Shown here: positions 44,239 through 57,400 of the stretch, one piece after another
How positions within the stretch are numbered: the stretch's first letter is position 1
Layout: every line of letters begins with the position of its first letter
From: Corynebacterium deserti GIMN1.010
GTDB taxonomy: Bacteria; Actinomycetota; Actinomycetes; Mycobacteriales; Mycobacteriaceae
Assembly (NCBI RefSeq): GCF_001277995.1
Contig: NZ_CP009220.1
Coordinates: 2,170,001-2,234,000, forward strand
Reading direction: 5' to 3'
DNA length: 64,000 nt
Notes under the pieces: generated by a model
Told to the model about the DNA's origin: nothing
Seen by the model: the letters and a program-made list of their open reading frames with translations, nothing else
The model's database searches: none
Program-made: the position numbers and the translations under genes

Positions 44239-45537
44239 TTATGGCCTCACTTGTCCAGTGCCCTGCAAAATCCACTTGGTGGAGGTCAGCTCAGGCAAAG
44301 CCATAGGGCCGCGGGCGTGCAGCTTCTGGGTGGAGATACCGATCTCTGCGCCCATGCCGTACTGCTCACCATCGGTGAATGCGGTGGAGGCGTTGATCAT
44401 GATGGCTGCGGCATCGACACGATCAGCGAAGCGCTGAGCAGTCTCAATGTTCTTGGTAGCAATCGCTTCGGTGTGCTTGGTGCTGTACTTGGTGATGTGA
44501 GAAATCGCGCTATCGACACCATCGACAACTGCGACAGCAATGTCATTGGACAAGTATTCGGAATCCCAATCGGTTTCCGTTGCTTCCACAACATCTTGCG
44601 CACCGAACGCGGCAAGCTCCTCGACTCGGCCGTGAACGGTCACGCCTGCGGTCTGAAGCGCCTGGACAACGGTGAGTTTGTCTGAGTCGCTGAGGGAGGC
44701 GTCGATAAGCGCTGTTTCGGTGGCGTTGCAGACGCTGGGCCTGCGGGTTTTGCCGTTGATGAGCATCACGATGGCTTGTTCGAGGTCGGCTTCGGCATCG
44801 ATGTAGAAGTGGCAATTGCCGGTGCCGGTTTCGATGGTGGGCACGGTGGCGCCGGTGACGACCGCGTTGATGAGGCCTGCACCGCCGCGAGGGATGACGA
44901 CATCGACGAGGCCGCGGGCGGTGATCAGGTCGTGGACGGATTCGCGTGTCTGGCAAGGAAGCAGCTGGACGGTTTCGCGAGGCAGATCGAAGCTTGCTAC
45001 AACGTCTTGAAGGATTTCAACCAACACCGTGTTGGAATGGACAGCCGTCGAGGAACCGCGCAGCAGTGCAACATTGCCGGATTTCAGGGCCAAACCGAAG
45101 GCGTCTACGGTGACGTTGGGGCGGGCTTCATAGACCATGCCCATCACGCCCAAAGGCACGCGGATCTGCTTCATCTGGATGCCGTTTTCCATGACATGTC
45201 CACGCAAGACCTCACCTACTGGGTCGGTCAGCGCGGCGACCTGGCGAAGGCCACCGGCAATGCCTTCGATGCGGGATGTGTCCAAAGATAGGCGGTCAAT
45301 GAGGGATTCTTCCATCCCGTTTTCCCGACCAGCCTCAATATCTTTGGCATTGGCTGCGATGATTTCTTCGGTGCGTTCAAGAAGCGCATCAGCTGCGGCG
45401 AAGAGAATGGCGTTTTTTACCCCAGTGCCGAGAACAGCGATGTCCGGTACGACATTCTTGGCAGCAGTCGCCTTAGCTAGAACTTCATTCCGCTCAGTTT
45501 CACGGATCTGTGCATCAGAAAAAGTCGTTGAACTCAT
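44239..45537 (-). CDS. proA: gamma-glutamyl phosphate reductase
   Basis: A 432-residue NADPH-dependent reductase in proline synthesis. The catalytic Cys lies in [11 protein letters not shown], and [20 protein letters not shown] is the cofactor-domain signature. The length is normal. It is separated from proB by a hydroxyacid dehydrogenase gene, the known C. glutamicum order. Confidence 0.97.
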   Translation of the reverse strand: MSSTTFSDAQIRETERNEVLAKATAAKNVVPDIAVLGTGVKNAILFAAADALLERTEEIIAANAKDIEAGRENGMEESLIDRLSLDTSRIEGIAGGLRQVAALTDPVGEVLRGHVMENGIQMKQIRVPLGVMGMVYEARPNVTVDAFGLALKSGNVALLRGSSTAVHSNTVLVEILQDVVASFDLPRETVQLLPCQTRESVHDLITARGLVDVVIPRGGAGLINAVVTGATVPTIETGTGNCHFYIDAEADLEQAIVMLINGKTRRPSVCNATETALIDASLSDSDKLTVVQALQTAGVTVHGRVEELAAFGAQDVVEATETDWDSEYLSNDIAVAVVDGVDSAISHITKYSTKHTEAIATKNIETAQRFADRVDAAAIMINASTAFTDGEQYGMGAEIGISTQKLHARGPMALPELTSTKWILQGTGQVRP

Positions 45538-45584
45538 GGTTGCCCAGTCTACAGAAGCTCTAGCAAACTTCCAGCTCCCGGGAT

Positions 45585-46499
45585 TTAATAACCTGCTACC
45601 ACGTCAACTTCAGTGGCCATGGGCTTTCCGGCCTCAAAAAGCTCAATGTTCCGCAGAGTCAGCTCACCGGTGAGCGCGCGAATACGTTCAGTAGTGTTGG
45701 CGGTATGCGGGGTGATTACCACGTTGTCCATGTCCCACAGTGGGTGGCGATCAGGAAGTGGCTCAGGGTCAGTAACATCCAAGGCAGCGCCAGCAATAGT
45801 CCCGTTTTGCAGGGCGACCACGAGGTCATCAGTGTTGATCAGGGGTCCTCGTCCCACATTGACTACCACAGCAGATGGCTTCATTTTGCCCAAGGTCTCA
45901 GCGTTGACGATCTGATAGGTTGCATCAGTCAGCGGCAAAATGAGCACGAAAATATCCGCCTCTGCCCACACATGATCAGCGTCCTTCATGGCAAACGTCT
46001 CATCCGCGCCTTCAACAGGACGACCGGAATTATTTGCCGCAATGGTTTTGACGTTAAACGGCTTGAGCATCTCCACGAGGCGCACGCCAATGCCACCGGC
46101 ACCCAAAATGGCGACAGTCTTGTTGTCATGCAGCCACACTTTGCGTTGCTCCACAGTAGAACGCACATCCCACGTCTTCGACCGACAGGTCAGCGAATGA
46201 TAGTGCAGCTGCGCAAGCAGCAAACCAATGGTGGATTCCGCCACCGTATCCGCATACAAACCAGCAGCATTTGCCCACCTGGCCTGCCCATTCACCACTC
46301 CACGCTTAACCAGCGCATCAATACCTGCCATTGAGGCCTGCACAAACTTAATGTTCTCCGGCAGCTCTGGAAACTCCGGCGCGGAACCATTGAAAAACAG
46401 GAAATCAGCGTCTTTGATATCCTCCACGCGCTCATGACCACCGTTTTCAATCACCGAGGTGGTGGAATCCCACAAGTGCGGGTACATAACAAACTTCAT
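45585..46499 (-). CDS. D-isomer 2-hydroxyacid dehydrogenase
   Basis: A 304-residue NAD(P)-dependent dehydrogenase. [17 protein letters not shown] is the Rossmann GxGxxG motif. [32 protein letters not shown] carries the family signature with the substrate Arg region, and [14 protein letters not shown] holds the catalytic His. It lies between proB and proA; in C. glutamicum this gene has been called unkdh. The substrate is not known, and its link to proline synthesis is only positional. Confidence 0.92.
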   Translation of the reverse strand: MKFVMYPHLWDSTTSVIENGGHERVEDIKDADFLFFNGSAPEFPELPENIKFVQASMAGIDALVKRGVVNGQARWANAAGLYADTVAESTIGLLLAQLHYHSLTCRSKTWDVRSTVEQRKVWLHDNKTVAILGAGGIGVRLVEMLKPFNVKTIAANNSGRPVEGADETFAMKDADHVWAEADIFVLILPLTDATYQIVNAETLGKMKPSAVVVNVGRGPLINTDDLVVALQNGTIAGAALDVTDPEPLPDRHPLWDMDNVVITPHTANTTERIRALTGELTLRNIELFEAGKPMATEVDVVAGY

Positions 46500-46592
46500 T
46501 CGCTGACTCCTTTTAACATGACTTTGCTTTTCGACGCCCCCTTCCGGGCGCCCGTAGGCAAGGTTAGGACTTGGTTTGGTTCTTGGTTGTTC

Positions 46593-47702
46593 CTATGCGC
46601 GACTAGCGTAATTGGACAAGTAATCGGCATGAACAACAGGGCGCTGCATACCGTCTGGCAAATCCTGAGTTTGCATGCCCACCATTGATTGCAAGGTATC
46701 AGAGTCATACGACACTTCACCGCGACCAATGATTTCGCCCTCAGGTCCAAGGATCTCCACGATCTCACCCTGCTGGAAATCACCAATGATTTCTGTAATT
46801 CCCACAGCTAGCAACGACTTTCCTCCGGAAGTCACAGCATTGACTGCACCGGCATCCAGACGAATCTTTCCAGCGGTATCTGCAGCGTAGAGTACCCAGA
46901 ATTTCCATGCGGACAGGCGGTTTTCCTTTGGGTGGAACACGGTTCCCACTTGCGCATGCTCAAGTGCAGGGCCAATGTTGGCAGCTGAAGTCAACAGCAC
47001 GGGCACGCCACTTCGGGACGCCAAACGAGCAGCCGAAACTTTCGACGCCATTCCGCCAGTGCCCACTTTTCCGCCATCACCTGCAACAACACCCTTGAGG
47101 TCATTGCCGTCACGAACCTCAGAGATGAACTTGGCGGTGGGATCTGCAGGGTTTTTGTCAAAGAGCCCATCTACATCGCTGAGCAGCACAAGGGCATCAG
47201 CAGAGACGAGGTGCGCCACAATGGCAGCTAGGCGATCGTTGTCGCCAAAGTTCACACCAGTGGTGGCCACGGTGTCGTTTTCATTGACAATGGGCACTGC
47301 ACCCAACATGCGCAGCTTATCGATAGTCCTCTGCGCATTACGTGCACGATCGCGTTTTCCCGCATCCGCTGCGGTGAGCAGAACCTGCCCGATGGGACGT
47401 CCATAGCGTGCGAATGAGCGACCCCATTGGTGCATGAGGTGGACCTGTCCCACTGCTGCCGCAGCTTGCTTGACGGCGAGATCGGTTGGTCGCACCGTCA
47501 GTCCAAGTGGCGCCATGCCCGCGGCAACAGCACCAGAGGAGACAACGATCAGGTCAGAGCCTGCCTCCATGCGTGCCTGCAAAGCATTGACGATGGTGTT
47601 AATACGATTGGGATCAACGGTGTGTCCGTCCTCATCATTGGTCAGTGATGAGGAACCAATCTTGACCACCACGCGCTTGGCGTTGGTGATCCGATCACGC
47701 AT
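46593..47702 (-). CDS. proB: glutamate 5-kinase
   Basis: A 369-residue kinase, the first step of proline synthesis, with an N-terminal amino-acid-kinase domain ([32 protein letters not shown]) and a C-terminal PUA domain. It is feedback-inhibited by proline in this species. The start at 47702 ([10 protein letters not shown]) gives the family length, but no ribosome site is visible there. The frame remains open far upstream, with an ATG at 47900 that would add 66 polar, Thr/Pro/Ser-rich residues. Either start is possible. Confidence 0.93.
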   Translation of the reverse strand: MRDRITNAKRVVVKIGSSSLTNDEDGHTVDPNRINTIVNALQARMEAGSDLIVVSSGAVAAGMAPLGLTVRPTDLAVKQAAAAVGQVHLMHQWGRSFARYGRPIGQVLLTAADAGKRDRARNAQRTIDKLRMLGAVPIVNENDTVATTGVNFGDNDRLAAIVAHLVSADALVLLSDVDGLFDKNPADPTAKFISEVRDGNDLKGVVAGDGGKVGTGGMASKVSAARLASRSGVPVLLTSAANIGPALEHAQVGTVFHPKENRLSAWKFWVLYAADTAGKIRLDAGAVNAVTSGGKSLLAVGITEIIGDFQQGEIVEILGPEGEIIGRGEVSYDSDTLQSMVGMQTQDLPDGMQRPVVHADYLSNYASRA

Positions 47703-47943
47703 ATCGGATTCATGCCCGTATGCGGGGCTTTCTTTGGTTTCTGGATCCACAGCGGGGAAACTTGCACCGATGCTGGCTTCCTGGCTGTAGGGGGTGACGG
47801 GCAGTCCCGTCACCGGCGCCATCTGGGTTGGCGTGGGGAGTGTATCCCGGAGTCGAACGCTTTCAGAAATGGTCTGTTGGTCGTTGTTAGCGTCATTCAT
47901 AGCATTACCATCGTATACACGCCAGCCCGAACAATGTCGTTTT

Positions 47944-49452
47944 TTATCCTTCCCAACGCTCGCGAGCAGCCTCTTGGCCCTCGCCATAGTCGAGCTCATC
48001 GATGAGGCCACGACGTACCTGAGATGCGCGTTTACGCTCTGCAGCAGACACGCGAGCTGTTTGCTCAAGGCGAACGTCAGTACCACGTCCGGTGAGGAGC
48101 GGATCATCACCTGCCGCGGTCATTGGCTCCCACTCAAAGGTGACGGCACCGATGGTGACGTTTGCTCCCACGTGAGCACCCGCCTTGCGCAGGCCATCTT
48201 CCACGCCGAGCTTTGCCAGGCGGTCCGCGAGGTAGCCCACGGCCTCGTCGTTTTCGAAGTCGGTCTGCACGATCCAACGCTCGGGCTTTTCGCCGGTGAT
48301 GATGAAGCCACCTGGGATTTGTGGATCTGGCTTGATCTGGAATTGTCCCTTGGTGCGGTGGTCGACTGCCTTTGGCTTAATGATCACCGATTCCGCTAGC
48401 TTCTCCTTTGGACGCTTCTTACGCGACTTCTGCACGATCTCCAGGAGCTTAAACTTGAGCGGATCCAGTCCCTTGCGGGCCACAGCGGACACGATGAACA
48501 CTGGCCAACCGAATTGCTCTTCGATGTCATTTTTAAGGAATTCTGCAAGCTCTTCTGCTTCAGGAACATCCGCCTTGTTGAGCACAACAACGCGTGGACG
48601 CTCGCGAAGATCGCCCAGTCCGGTGTCCTCGTCCAGTGCAGATTGGTATGCCTTCAATTCGGCTTCAAGGGCCTCAATGTCAGAGATTGGATCGCGACCT
48701 GGATCCATGGTGGCAGTATCCACCACGTGCACCAGCACAGAGGTGCGCTCGATGTGGCGGAGGAAGTCCAGGCCAAGGCCCTTTCCTTCCGACGCACCTG
48801 GAATTAGACCAGGAACATCCGCCATGGTGAAGGTTTCGTGCTCCACGTTGACCACACCAAGGTTTGGCTGCAGCGTGGTGAAGGGGTAATCGCCGATCTT
48901 TGGTTTGGCCGCAGACATGACAGAAATCAGTGAGGACTTACCTGCAGATGGGAAGCCCACCAGTCCCACATCGGCCATGGACTTCAGTTCCAAAACCAAG
49001 TCATGCGCTTCGCCTGGTTCACCGAGCAACGCAAAGCCTGGCGCCTTACGGGCCTTCGATGCCAGTGCAGCGTTACCCAAACCGCCATTGCCACCAGCAG
49101 CAGCGATAAACTTCATGCCTACGGTGGTGAGGTCAGCAAGAGTCTCTCCCTTGGAATCCACCACGACAGTTCCCGGTGGGACTTCCAACACGAGGTCTTT
49201 TCCGCGGGCACCGTTGCGGTGATCACCTGCGCCATTGGCACCGCGTTCAGCCTTCACGTGTGGGTGGAAGTGGAAATCCAGCAGGGTGTGAACCTGCGCG
49301 CTGACCTCCAAAATGATGTCACCGCCGTGTCCACCATTGCCGCCGTCTGGGCCACCCAGAGGCTTGAACTTTTCTCGGTGCACCGAGACACAGCCGTTGC
49401 CGCCGTCGCCGGCGGCGAGGTGTAGCACAACGCGGTCAATAAAGCGGTTCAT
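47944..49452 (-). CDS. obgE: GTPase Obg
   Basis: A 502-residue ribosome-assembly GTPase. The glycine-rich Obg fold is at residues about 1-158 ([24 protein letters not shown]), the G domain has [12 protein letters not shown] and [16 protein letters not shown], and a C-terminal OCT domain follows with an actinobacterial tail. It is placed downstream of rpmA/rplU in most actinobacteria; here a permease, an aldo-keto reductase and a hypothetical gene are inserted between. Confidence 0.97.
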   Translation of the reverse strand: MNRFIDRVVLHLAAGDGGNGCVSVHREKFKPLGGPDGGNGGHGGDIILEVSAQVHTLLDFHFHPHVKAERGANGAGDHRNGARGKDLVLEVPPGTVVVDSKGETLADLTTVGMKFIAAAGGNGGLGNAALASKARKAPGFALLGEPGEAHDLVLELKSMADVGLVGFPSAGKSSLISVMSAAKPKIGDYPFTTLQPNLGVVNVEHETFTMADVPGLIPGASEGKGLGLDFLRHIERTSVLVHVVDTATMDPGRDPISDIEALEAELKAYQSALDEDTGLGDLRERPRVVVLNKADVPEAEELAEFLKNDIEEQFGWPVFIVSAVARKGLDPLKFKLLEIVQKSRKKRPKEKLAESVIIKPKAVDHRTKGQFQIKPDPQIPGGFIITGEKPERWIVQTDFENDEAVGYLADRLAKLGVEDGLRKAGAHVGANVTIGAVTFEWEPMTAAGDDPLLTGRGTDVRLEQTARVSAAERKRASQVRRGLIDELDYGEGQEAARERWEG

Positions 49453-49649
49453 AAATCGGTGTCACTCCTGATCAAAATAACGCATCGAATCGGATGCGGG
49501 CGCGCGCACAGAGGAAAAATATGAATGAAAAAGTTTGTGGGCGCCTGAGGTTCTTCGATCCTACCAGTGACGATGCATGAGTGAATAACTGAAAACCATC
49601 GATCCTAGCGGAACATTTTGTGCACTGCCCGAGAAGGTGGACAATAATC

Positions 49650-51641
49650 TTGGATAAATTTCATAATGGTTTACATACTGAGGACGAAGGGACACCCCCG
49701 ACTGCCGTGACAACAACAACTGAAACTCGGGTAAAACACCCGGTTGATCAAGTGCCACCAGCACCAAAACTCGCAGCCCTCGGGCTCCAGCACGTGCTTG
49801 CATTTTATGCAGGTGCGGTCATCGTTCCCCTGCTCATTGCTCAGTCCCTCAATTTGGACGCAGCAACAACCATTCACCTGATCAACGCTGACCTGCTCAC
49901 CTGTGGCATCGCAACGCTGATTCAGTCGGTAGGTATTGGCCGCCACATTGGTGTGCGCCTGCCGATCGTTCAAGGTGTCACTACCACTGCGGTGGCTCCA
50001 ATCATCGCCATTGGTTTGGGCGTCACAGATGACGAAGGCGGCGTAGCTTCGCTTCCTGCCATTTACGGCGCGGTCATCGTTGCAGGTATCTTCACCTTCT
50101 TTGCAGCACCTGTGTTTGCCCGCTTCCTCAAGTACTTCCCACCAGTTGTCACAGGAACCGTGCTGCTGGTTATGGGTACTTCCCTGCTGGCAGTTTCAGC
50201 CAATGACTTTGTCAACTACGCCGAGGAAGTTCCTGCAGCCCGTGACCTGGCCTATGGCTTTGGCACCTTGGCCGTCATCATCTTGGCGCAGCGCTTCTTC
50301 CGCGGATTCATGGGCACCTTGGCGGTGCTTATCGGCCTGGTTGGTGGCACGACGGTGGCATTGCTGCTTGGCGACGCTAACCTCGACGAAGTCGGCAACG
50401 CCGGCGTCTTCGACATCACCACACCGTTCTACTTTGGTATGCCCGAGTTCAACGCTGTCGCCATCTTCTCCATGATAATCGTCATGATTATCACCATGGT
50501 TGAGACCACCGGTGACGTGTTTGCAACGGGAGAAATCGTCGGTAAGCGTACACGCCGCAATGATGTGACCCGGGCCTTGCGCGCCGACGGTTTATCCACC
50601 CTCATCGGTGGTGTGATGAACTCCTTCCCATACACCTGTTTCGCGCAAAACGTCGGCCTGGTGCGCATCACCGGTGTGAAGTCGCGCTGGGTCGCCGCAT
50701 CCGCTGCTGTGTTCATGATCATCTTGGGTGTGCTACCCAAGGCTGGCGCCATCGTCGCATCCATCCCTTCCCCTGTCCTCGGTGGTGCGTCACTGGCGCT
50801 GTTCGCCAACGTTGCATGGGTGGGCATTCAAACCATCGCCAAGTCTGACCTCACCGACGGCCGCAACTCCGTCATCGTGACCTCCGCCTTAGGTCTTGCC
50901 ATGCTCGTGTCCTTCCGCCCAGACGTTGCGCAGGCCTTCCCTGAGTGGGCGCGCATTTTCGTCTCCTCCGGTATGTCCGTCGGCGCGATCACCGCAATCT
51001 TGCTCAACCTGCTGTTCTTCCACGTCGGCCGCCAGTCCGGTACCAATGTGGCCACCTCAAAGTCGGGTGAACACCTCACCTTGGATGCGGTAAATGCAAT
51101 GGATCGCGACACCTTTGTGGATACCTTCGCGCCACTGTTTAACAGCAAGACCTGGCCTCTTGAGACCGCGTGGGAGTCTCGCCCATTCGCTGACGTTACC
51201 CAGCTGCGCGAAGCTATCCAGGTTGCTGTGCTCACTGCGCCTGTTGAGCTGCGCGAAGAGCTGATCAACGATTACCCCGACATGGCCCAGCTCATTCTCG
51301 CCTCTGAAGAGGAAGCCGCTGAGATTTCCCAGGACCGGGGATCCCTTGGGCTGGTTGACCTCGACGACGTTGATCAGGAAAAGCTCATCACCGTCACGAG
51401 GCAGTACCGCGAGCGCTTCAACATGCCTTACGTCGCCTACTTCGACACGATGGACACCGTTGACACGGTCGTTGCCGCTGGCCTTCGCCGCCTCGACAAC
51501 TCCGACGAGCAGGAACACCGGCAGGCACTGTCCGAGATCATCGAGATCGCCAACGATCGCTTCGACATCCTCCTTGCCGACGCCAACCCCGCCCGCCACG
51601 CCTTCGACCGCAAATTCACCGACACCGATTTCCTCGGTTAA
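49650..51641 (+). CDS. NCS2 purine/urate-type permease fused to an OHCU-decarboxylase-like domain
   Basis: A 663-residue fusion. Residues about 35-465 are a nucleobase permease (QHVLAFYAGAVIVPLLIAQSL, the helix-3 LPIVQGVTT and the MVETTGDVFATGEI region) of the xanthine/urate type. From about residue 475 on, TLDAVNAMDRDTFVDTFAPLF, TAWESRPFADVTQLREA, FNMPYVAYFDTMD and RRLDNSDEQEHRQAL follow the order of the OHCU decarboxylase family that finishes urate breakdown. The catalytic His of the usual HPDL motif is replaced (NDYPDMA), so the domain may be inactive or altered. The TTG start at 49650 has AGAAGGTGG nine bases upstream; GTG 49620 and GTG 49707 are alternatives. A terminator follows. Confidence 0.85.
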   Translation: MDKFHNGLHTEDEGTPPTAVTTTTETRVKHPVDQVPPAPKLAALGLQHVLAFYAGAVIVPLLIAQSLNLDAATTIHLINADLLTCGIATLIQSVGIGRHIGVRLPIVQGVTTTAVAPIIAIGLGVTDDEGGVASLPAIYGAVIVAGIFTFFAAPVFARFLKYFPPVVTGTVLLVMGTSLLAVSANDFVNYAEEVPAARDLAYGFGTLAVIILAQRFFRGFMGTLAVLIGLVGGTTVALLLGDANLDEVGNAGVFDITTPFYFGMPEFNAVAIFSMIIVMIITMVETTGDVFATGEIVGKRTRRNDVTRALRADGLSTLIGGVMNSFPYTCFAQNVGLVRITGVKSRWVAASAAVFMIILGVLPKAGAIVASIPSPVLGGASLALFANVAWVGIQTIAKSDLTDGRNSVIVTSALGLAMLVSFRPDVAQAFPEWARIFVSSGMSVGAITAILLNLLFFHVGRQSGTNVATSKSGEHLTLDAVNAMDRDTFVDTFAPLFNSKTWPLETAWESRPFADVTQLREAIQVAVLTAPVELREELINDYPDMAQLILASEEEAAEISQDRGSLGLVDLDDVDQEKLITVTRQYRERFNMPYVAYFDTMDTVDTVVAAGLRRLDNSDEQEHRQALSEIIEIANDRFDILLADANPARHAFDRKFTDTDFLG

Positions 51642-51655
51642 ACTGCTTATCGACG

Positions 51656-51696
51656 CACCCCTCCCTCCCCAGCGGTCCGCCGGGGAGGGAGGGGTG
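51656..51696 (+). terminator. terminator after the purine permease gene
   Basis: CACCCCTCCCTCCCC (51656-51670) pairs exactly with GGGGAGGGAGGGGTG (51682-51696). The dispersed word GCTTATCGACG abuts the left arm. Confidence 0.85.
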
Positions 51697-51704
51697 TTGT
51701 CGTT

Positions 51705-53302
<1,598 letters not shown>

Positions 53303-53373
53303 GGACTGTGCTCCCAAGAGGTCGATTTTTAGTGACCTCTGTTAGATATTGGCGAATGTGGGGGTGCGTTCGT

Positions 53374-53485
53374 TTCGACTTTGCTTCACCGACTTCGCGT
53401 TTCCGACAAGCGTCTTTTTCCGCAGGTTCTGTCAGGTGTCAGAGACGAGGTGTCGGACTGACGAAGTCGGTGCCGTGAAGTCGAA
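53374..53485. repeat. 112-bp nested inverted repeat
   Basis: Outer arms of 24 bases (53374-53397 and 53462-53485) match at 19 positions, with a central 5-base mismatch. Inner arms TCCGACAAGCGTCT (53402-53415) and the near-complement at 53443-53457 extend the fold. GTCGAA-GT-TTCGAC follows immediately. It could be a structured RNA or a small miniature element. Confidence 0.7.
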
Positions 53486-53563
53486 GTTTCGACAGTCAAT
53501 CCGAGAACCCACTAGTTCCACGCCCAGAGTTGTAGGCACACCCTCCACACTGGCACAACAAAA

Positions 53564-53604
53564 AACTGCCCTTCCCCGACCAAAATGGTTGGAAAAGAGC
53601 AGTT
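53564..53604 (-). terminator. terminator of rpmA
   Basis: On the minus strand AACTGCTCTTTTCCAACC pairs imperfectly with GGTCGGGGAAGGGCAGTT, followed by T6. It lies about 22 bp after the rpmA stop. Confidence 0.85.
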
Positions 53605-53626
53605 ATGCTCGTTGAGCGGGTGTGAC

Positions 53627-53893
53627 TTAAGCGTCAACAGCCTCGTTCTCGACGATGTTGACCAGGCGACGGTTGCGCTTGGTGGAGAACTGGACAGCGC
53701 CAGTCTTCAGTGCGAACAGAGTGTCGTCGCCACCGCGACCGACATTCTCACCTGGGTGGAACTTGGTGCCGCGCTGACGGATCAGGATCTCGCCTGCGGA
53801 AACCTGCTGGCCACCGAATCGCTTAACGCCAAGGCGCTTGGACTCGGAATCACGACCGTTGCTGGAGCTAGATGCACCCTTCTTGTGTGCCAT
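53627..53893 (-). CDS. rpmA: 50S ribosomal protein L27
   Basis: An 88-residue protein starting [18 protein letters not shown] without the cleaved N-terminal extension found in Firmicutes; [22 protein letters not shown] is the family core. Its N-terminus reaches the peptidyl-transferase centre. It lies 51 bp after rplU. Confidence 0.98.
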   Translation of the reverse strand: MAHKKGASSSSNGRDSESKRLGVKRFGGQQVSAGEILIRQRGTKFHPGENVGRGGDDTLFALKTGAVQFSTKRNRRLVNIVENEAVDA

Positions 53894-53944
53894 GTGGTAA
53901 TTCCCTCCTTCAAAAGGAAAAACTCAAAGAAGCCCGAATGGGAC

Positions 53945-54250
53945 TTACTTGATTCCGGTGACCTTCAGAACGGTCAGGGGCTGACGGTGTCCCTGGCGCT
54001 TCTTGTATCCGGTCTTGTTCTTGTACTTCAGGATCTTGATCTTCGGGCCCTTGGTGTGCTCGACGATCTCGGTGTTGACGCTCACGGAAGCGAGCTTGTC
54101 AGCGGCGGTGGTTACATCGGCGCCATCGACGAGCAGAACCGGGGTGAGAGCCACGGATGCACCCGGCTCACCCTCGATCTTCTCGACCTTAACGAGGTCA
54201 CCTTCGGCAACCTTGTACTGCTTTCCGCCGGTCTTGACGATCGCGTACAT
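53945..54250 (-). CDS. rplU: 50S ribosomal protein L21
   Basis: A 101-residue protein, [27 protein letters not shown] at the start and [20 protein letters not shown] at the end, both typical of L21. It binds 23S rRNA and L20. It follows rne by 226 bp, a spacer likely to hold a promoter and leader. Confidence 0.98.
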
Positions 54251-54476
54251 AGAGGGCTACCCCTTATCTGATTCTCGGCTCAGGCACTCTGATTTTGAGT
54301 CCCTGATTGGACTTACGTATTACAATTGCGTTTTAGGCATGCGGAGCCAAATTCTCAGCTCACGTCATGCGCACATTCGCCGTGAAATGGGCTAATGGGC
54401 ATTACAGACATAGCCTAAAACAGCGACTGTCCAAGATTACCCCTAAAGGCGGCCGTAACACAAACCGCCCTATACC

Positions 54477-57400
54477 CTACCCTCGTGTGGAAGATCGTGG
54501 AGAGCGTCGAGTGGCGCGTCGGCGACGTCCAGGGTTGGTTTCCTTCTTACCTCCAGCGTTGGAGGACACGGCAGATTCAGCTTTCGGTGCTGTCGCACCG
54601 CTTGCCTTCTGAGGATTCTCTGCCCCTGATGACAAGACGCGAACTGCACGACGACGCCTGCGACGACCATCAGCACTCTCGACGGAAGGCGCGTTCACGG
54701 CTTCGTGAGCAGAAACCTCCGCAGGTGCAGATTCTTCAATGATCTGCTGCTCTACTTCTGGGTCCGCAAAGCGACGACGAACTGCACGGCGACGTGAACG
54801 CGATGGCGCACCAGAGCTCACTTCGCTTGGACGGTTGCGACGAGGCGTAGACTGCTTCGGCTCCTCTGAAGCTACGTCAGCAACGACCTCTGCGCCGACC
54901 TCTGCGCCGACCTTTGCAGCGACGACCTGCTGAGCATCCGCTTTACGTCCACGACGTCGACGAGGCCCTTCTTCCTGTGCAGGCTTGAAATCTTGTGGCT
55001 TTGGCGCAAAATCAGATCGTGAGTTGCCACGGGTCTTGCGTCGGCGGCGAGGGCTTGCCTCAAACTCTGCAACGGCTTTGTCATATTCCGCGTCATATTC
55101 TGCGGAAGAATCAACCAAAGAATCAGCGACAGAATCGTTATCCAGGTCAGACACATAGGATGATCCGGATGGTTCATCTGGGTCTTCGTCGTTGGCAATA
55201 TCAACTGCAGCAGCGGCGATGGCGGAAATGTCAGAAGCAGACGAAGCCGAGCTCTCATTTTGCTTGCGTCGACGTGCACGCCTACGAGGTCCTTCTTCTG
55301 GCTCAACGGTGGATTCGGCGAGGATACGCTCTGGAGAATCGAGATCGTCGTTGACGATGCCGTCAACAAGTTCATCAACGTCGGTGTCATCTAGGACAAT
55401 GACTGAGGCAGCGAGCTCTTCAAATTCCTGGTCGAGGTCGTGCTCGTCGCTTTCCACAAGGTCACGCATGGCAACAACCATGGGGTGTTCGGCGGCTTTT
55501 TTGGAGTTCGCAGAATCATCACGAGAACCATCATGAGTAGTTTCCTGGCTCTTCTGATGGCGACGGGAACGTTCCTCGGCCTTGGCTTCTACCCGCTGGT
55601 CGACATTGTCCACTGGGTCTTCGTGAACAATGATGCCTCGGCCTTCACAGTGCTCACATGGGGTGGAGAATGTTTCCAGCAGGCCGGGACCGATACGTTT
55701 GCGGGTCATCTGAACGAGACCAAGTGAGGTCACTTCGGAGACCTGGTGGCGGGTGCGGTCGTTTTCCAGGGCTTCCTTGAGGCGGCGCAGGACGAGCTCT
55801 TGGTTTTCGGGTAGAACCATGTCGATGAAGTCGACAACGATCATCCCACCGAGGTCACGTAGACGCATTTGGCGGACGATTTCTTCGGCAGCCTCAATGT
55901 TGTTGAGGGTGACGGTTTCCTCCAGGTTGCCGCCACCCTTACCGGTGTAGCGTCCGGTGTTGACGTCGATGACGGTCATGGCTTCGGTGCGGTCGATGAT
56001 CAACGAACCACCGGAAGGCAGGTTCACCTTGCGGGACAGTGCTTCTTCTAGCTGGCTGTTGAGGTCGAATGCTTCGAAGGCATCCTTGCCGTCGTAATCT
56101 GCGCGATCAAAATGCTCAACGCGGGACACCAGGTCAGGTGCAACGGATTGAATGTAGGCACGCACGGTGTTCCAGGCGCGGTCGCCGTCGACGATGAGGG
56201 AGGTGAAATCTTCGTTGAAGAGGTCGCGAATCACCTTGACCAGCATGTCTGGTTCTTCATACATGGTCACGGGCTTGGAGCCGCGGGATTTCTTTTCCTT
56301 GTCGGTACGTTCTTTAATCTGCTCCCACAGGGTGTGCAGGCGGTTAACATCGGCTGCGATGTTCTTTTCAGACACACCTTCCGCTGCGGTGCGGATGATA
56401 GTGCCACCCTGTGCAGGGACAACACGTCCAAGGATTTCCTTGAGGCGCTTGCGCTCTGGTCCAGGAAGCTTGCGGGAAATGCCCGCGCTTCGGCCACCTG
56501 GAACGTAGACAAGGTAGCGTCCAGCCAGGGAAATTTGGGTGGTCAGGCGTGCACCCTTGTGTCCAAGGGGATCCTTGGATACCTGCACGAGCACCTGGTC
56601 ACCAGCTTTGAGGGCCTGTTCGATGCGGCGGCCACGGCCACCAAGACCAGCGGCTTTCCAATCCACTTCGCCAGCGTAGAGGACACCATTGCGGCCTTTT
56701 CCGATGTCAATGAAGGCTGCTTCCATGCTGGGCAGCACATTTTGCACACGACCAAGGTAGATATTGCCCACCATGGAGGTCTGTGCATCAGAGGTAACAA
56801 ATTGTTCCACCAGCTGATCATCTTCCAGGACACCAACCTGGGTGACCAGGCCTGGGTGATCATGGCGCTGGCGTTCGCGCACGATCATGCGGCGTTCCAT
56901 GGATTCGCGGCGCTCCAAAAATTCTTGGGTGCTCACCACATGGCGACGCTTTTTATTTTCTTCTCGCATCTCTGATTGACGGCGACGCTTGGCTTCCAAA
57001 CGGGTGGAACCCTTAATTCCGACGGGCTCGGTGACCTCTTCCACCTCAGGGGTTTCGGGCTCTTTGGCTACTTCCACCCCACGGCCACGACCGGTGCCGC
57101 GACGTCCACGGCGCTTGCGTGTTGAGCGCTCGCGAGCCTGCTCATCATCGGTGTCCTCGACATTTTCGGTGGTTTCTTCAGCCGACACCACTGCAGGCGC
57201 GACAAAGATCGGCGTGTACACCGGTGCTTCAGCGGGCGCTGGGGTGATTTCTGGAACCACATCTTCCAGCAGCTCTGCCTCAGCTTCTTCCTTTACTGCG
57301 GCCTCAAAATCGTTTGGCTGCGCAGAGGCGAGCTCACGCTCGACTTTTTCCTCGATCTGGTGGATTTCATTGGCCACGTTTTTCTCAACCCGGCGGCGGA

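Larger units (their letters stand above)
53303..53626. other. 324-bp interval with a long imperfect hairpin
   Basis: It begins with GAGGTC/GACCTC, a short terminator-like hairpin around 53317-53341 after the hypothetical gene. From 53374 to 53485 there is a long nested inverted repeat (see separate entry). The rpmA terminator occupies 53564-53604. No frame looks coding. Confidence 0.6.
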
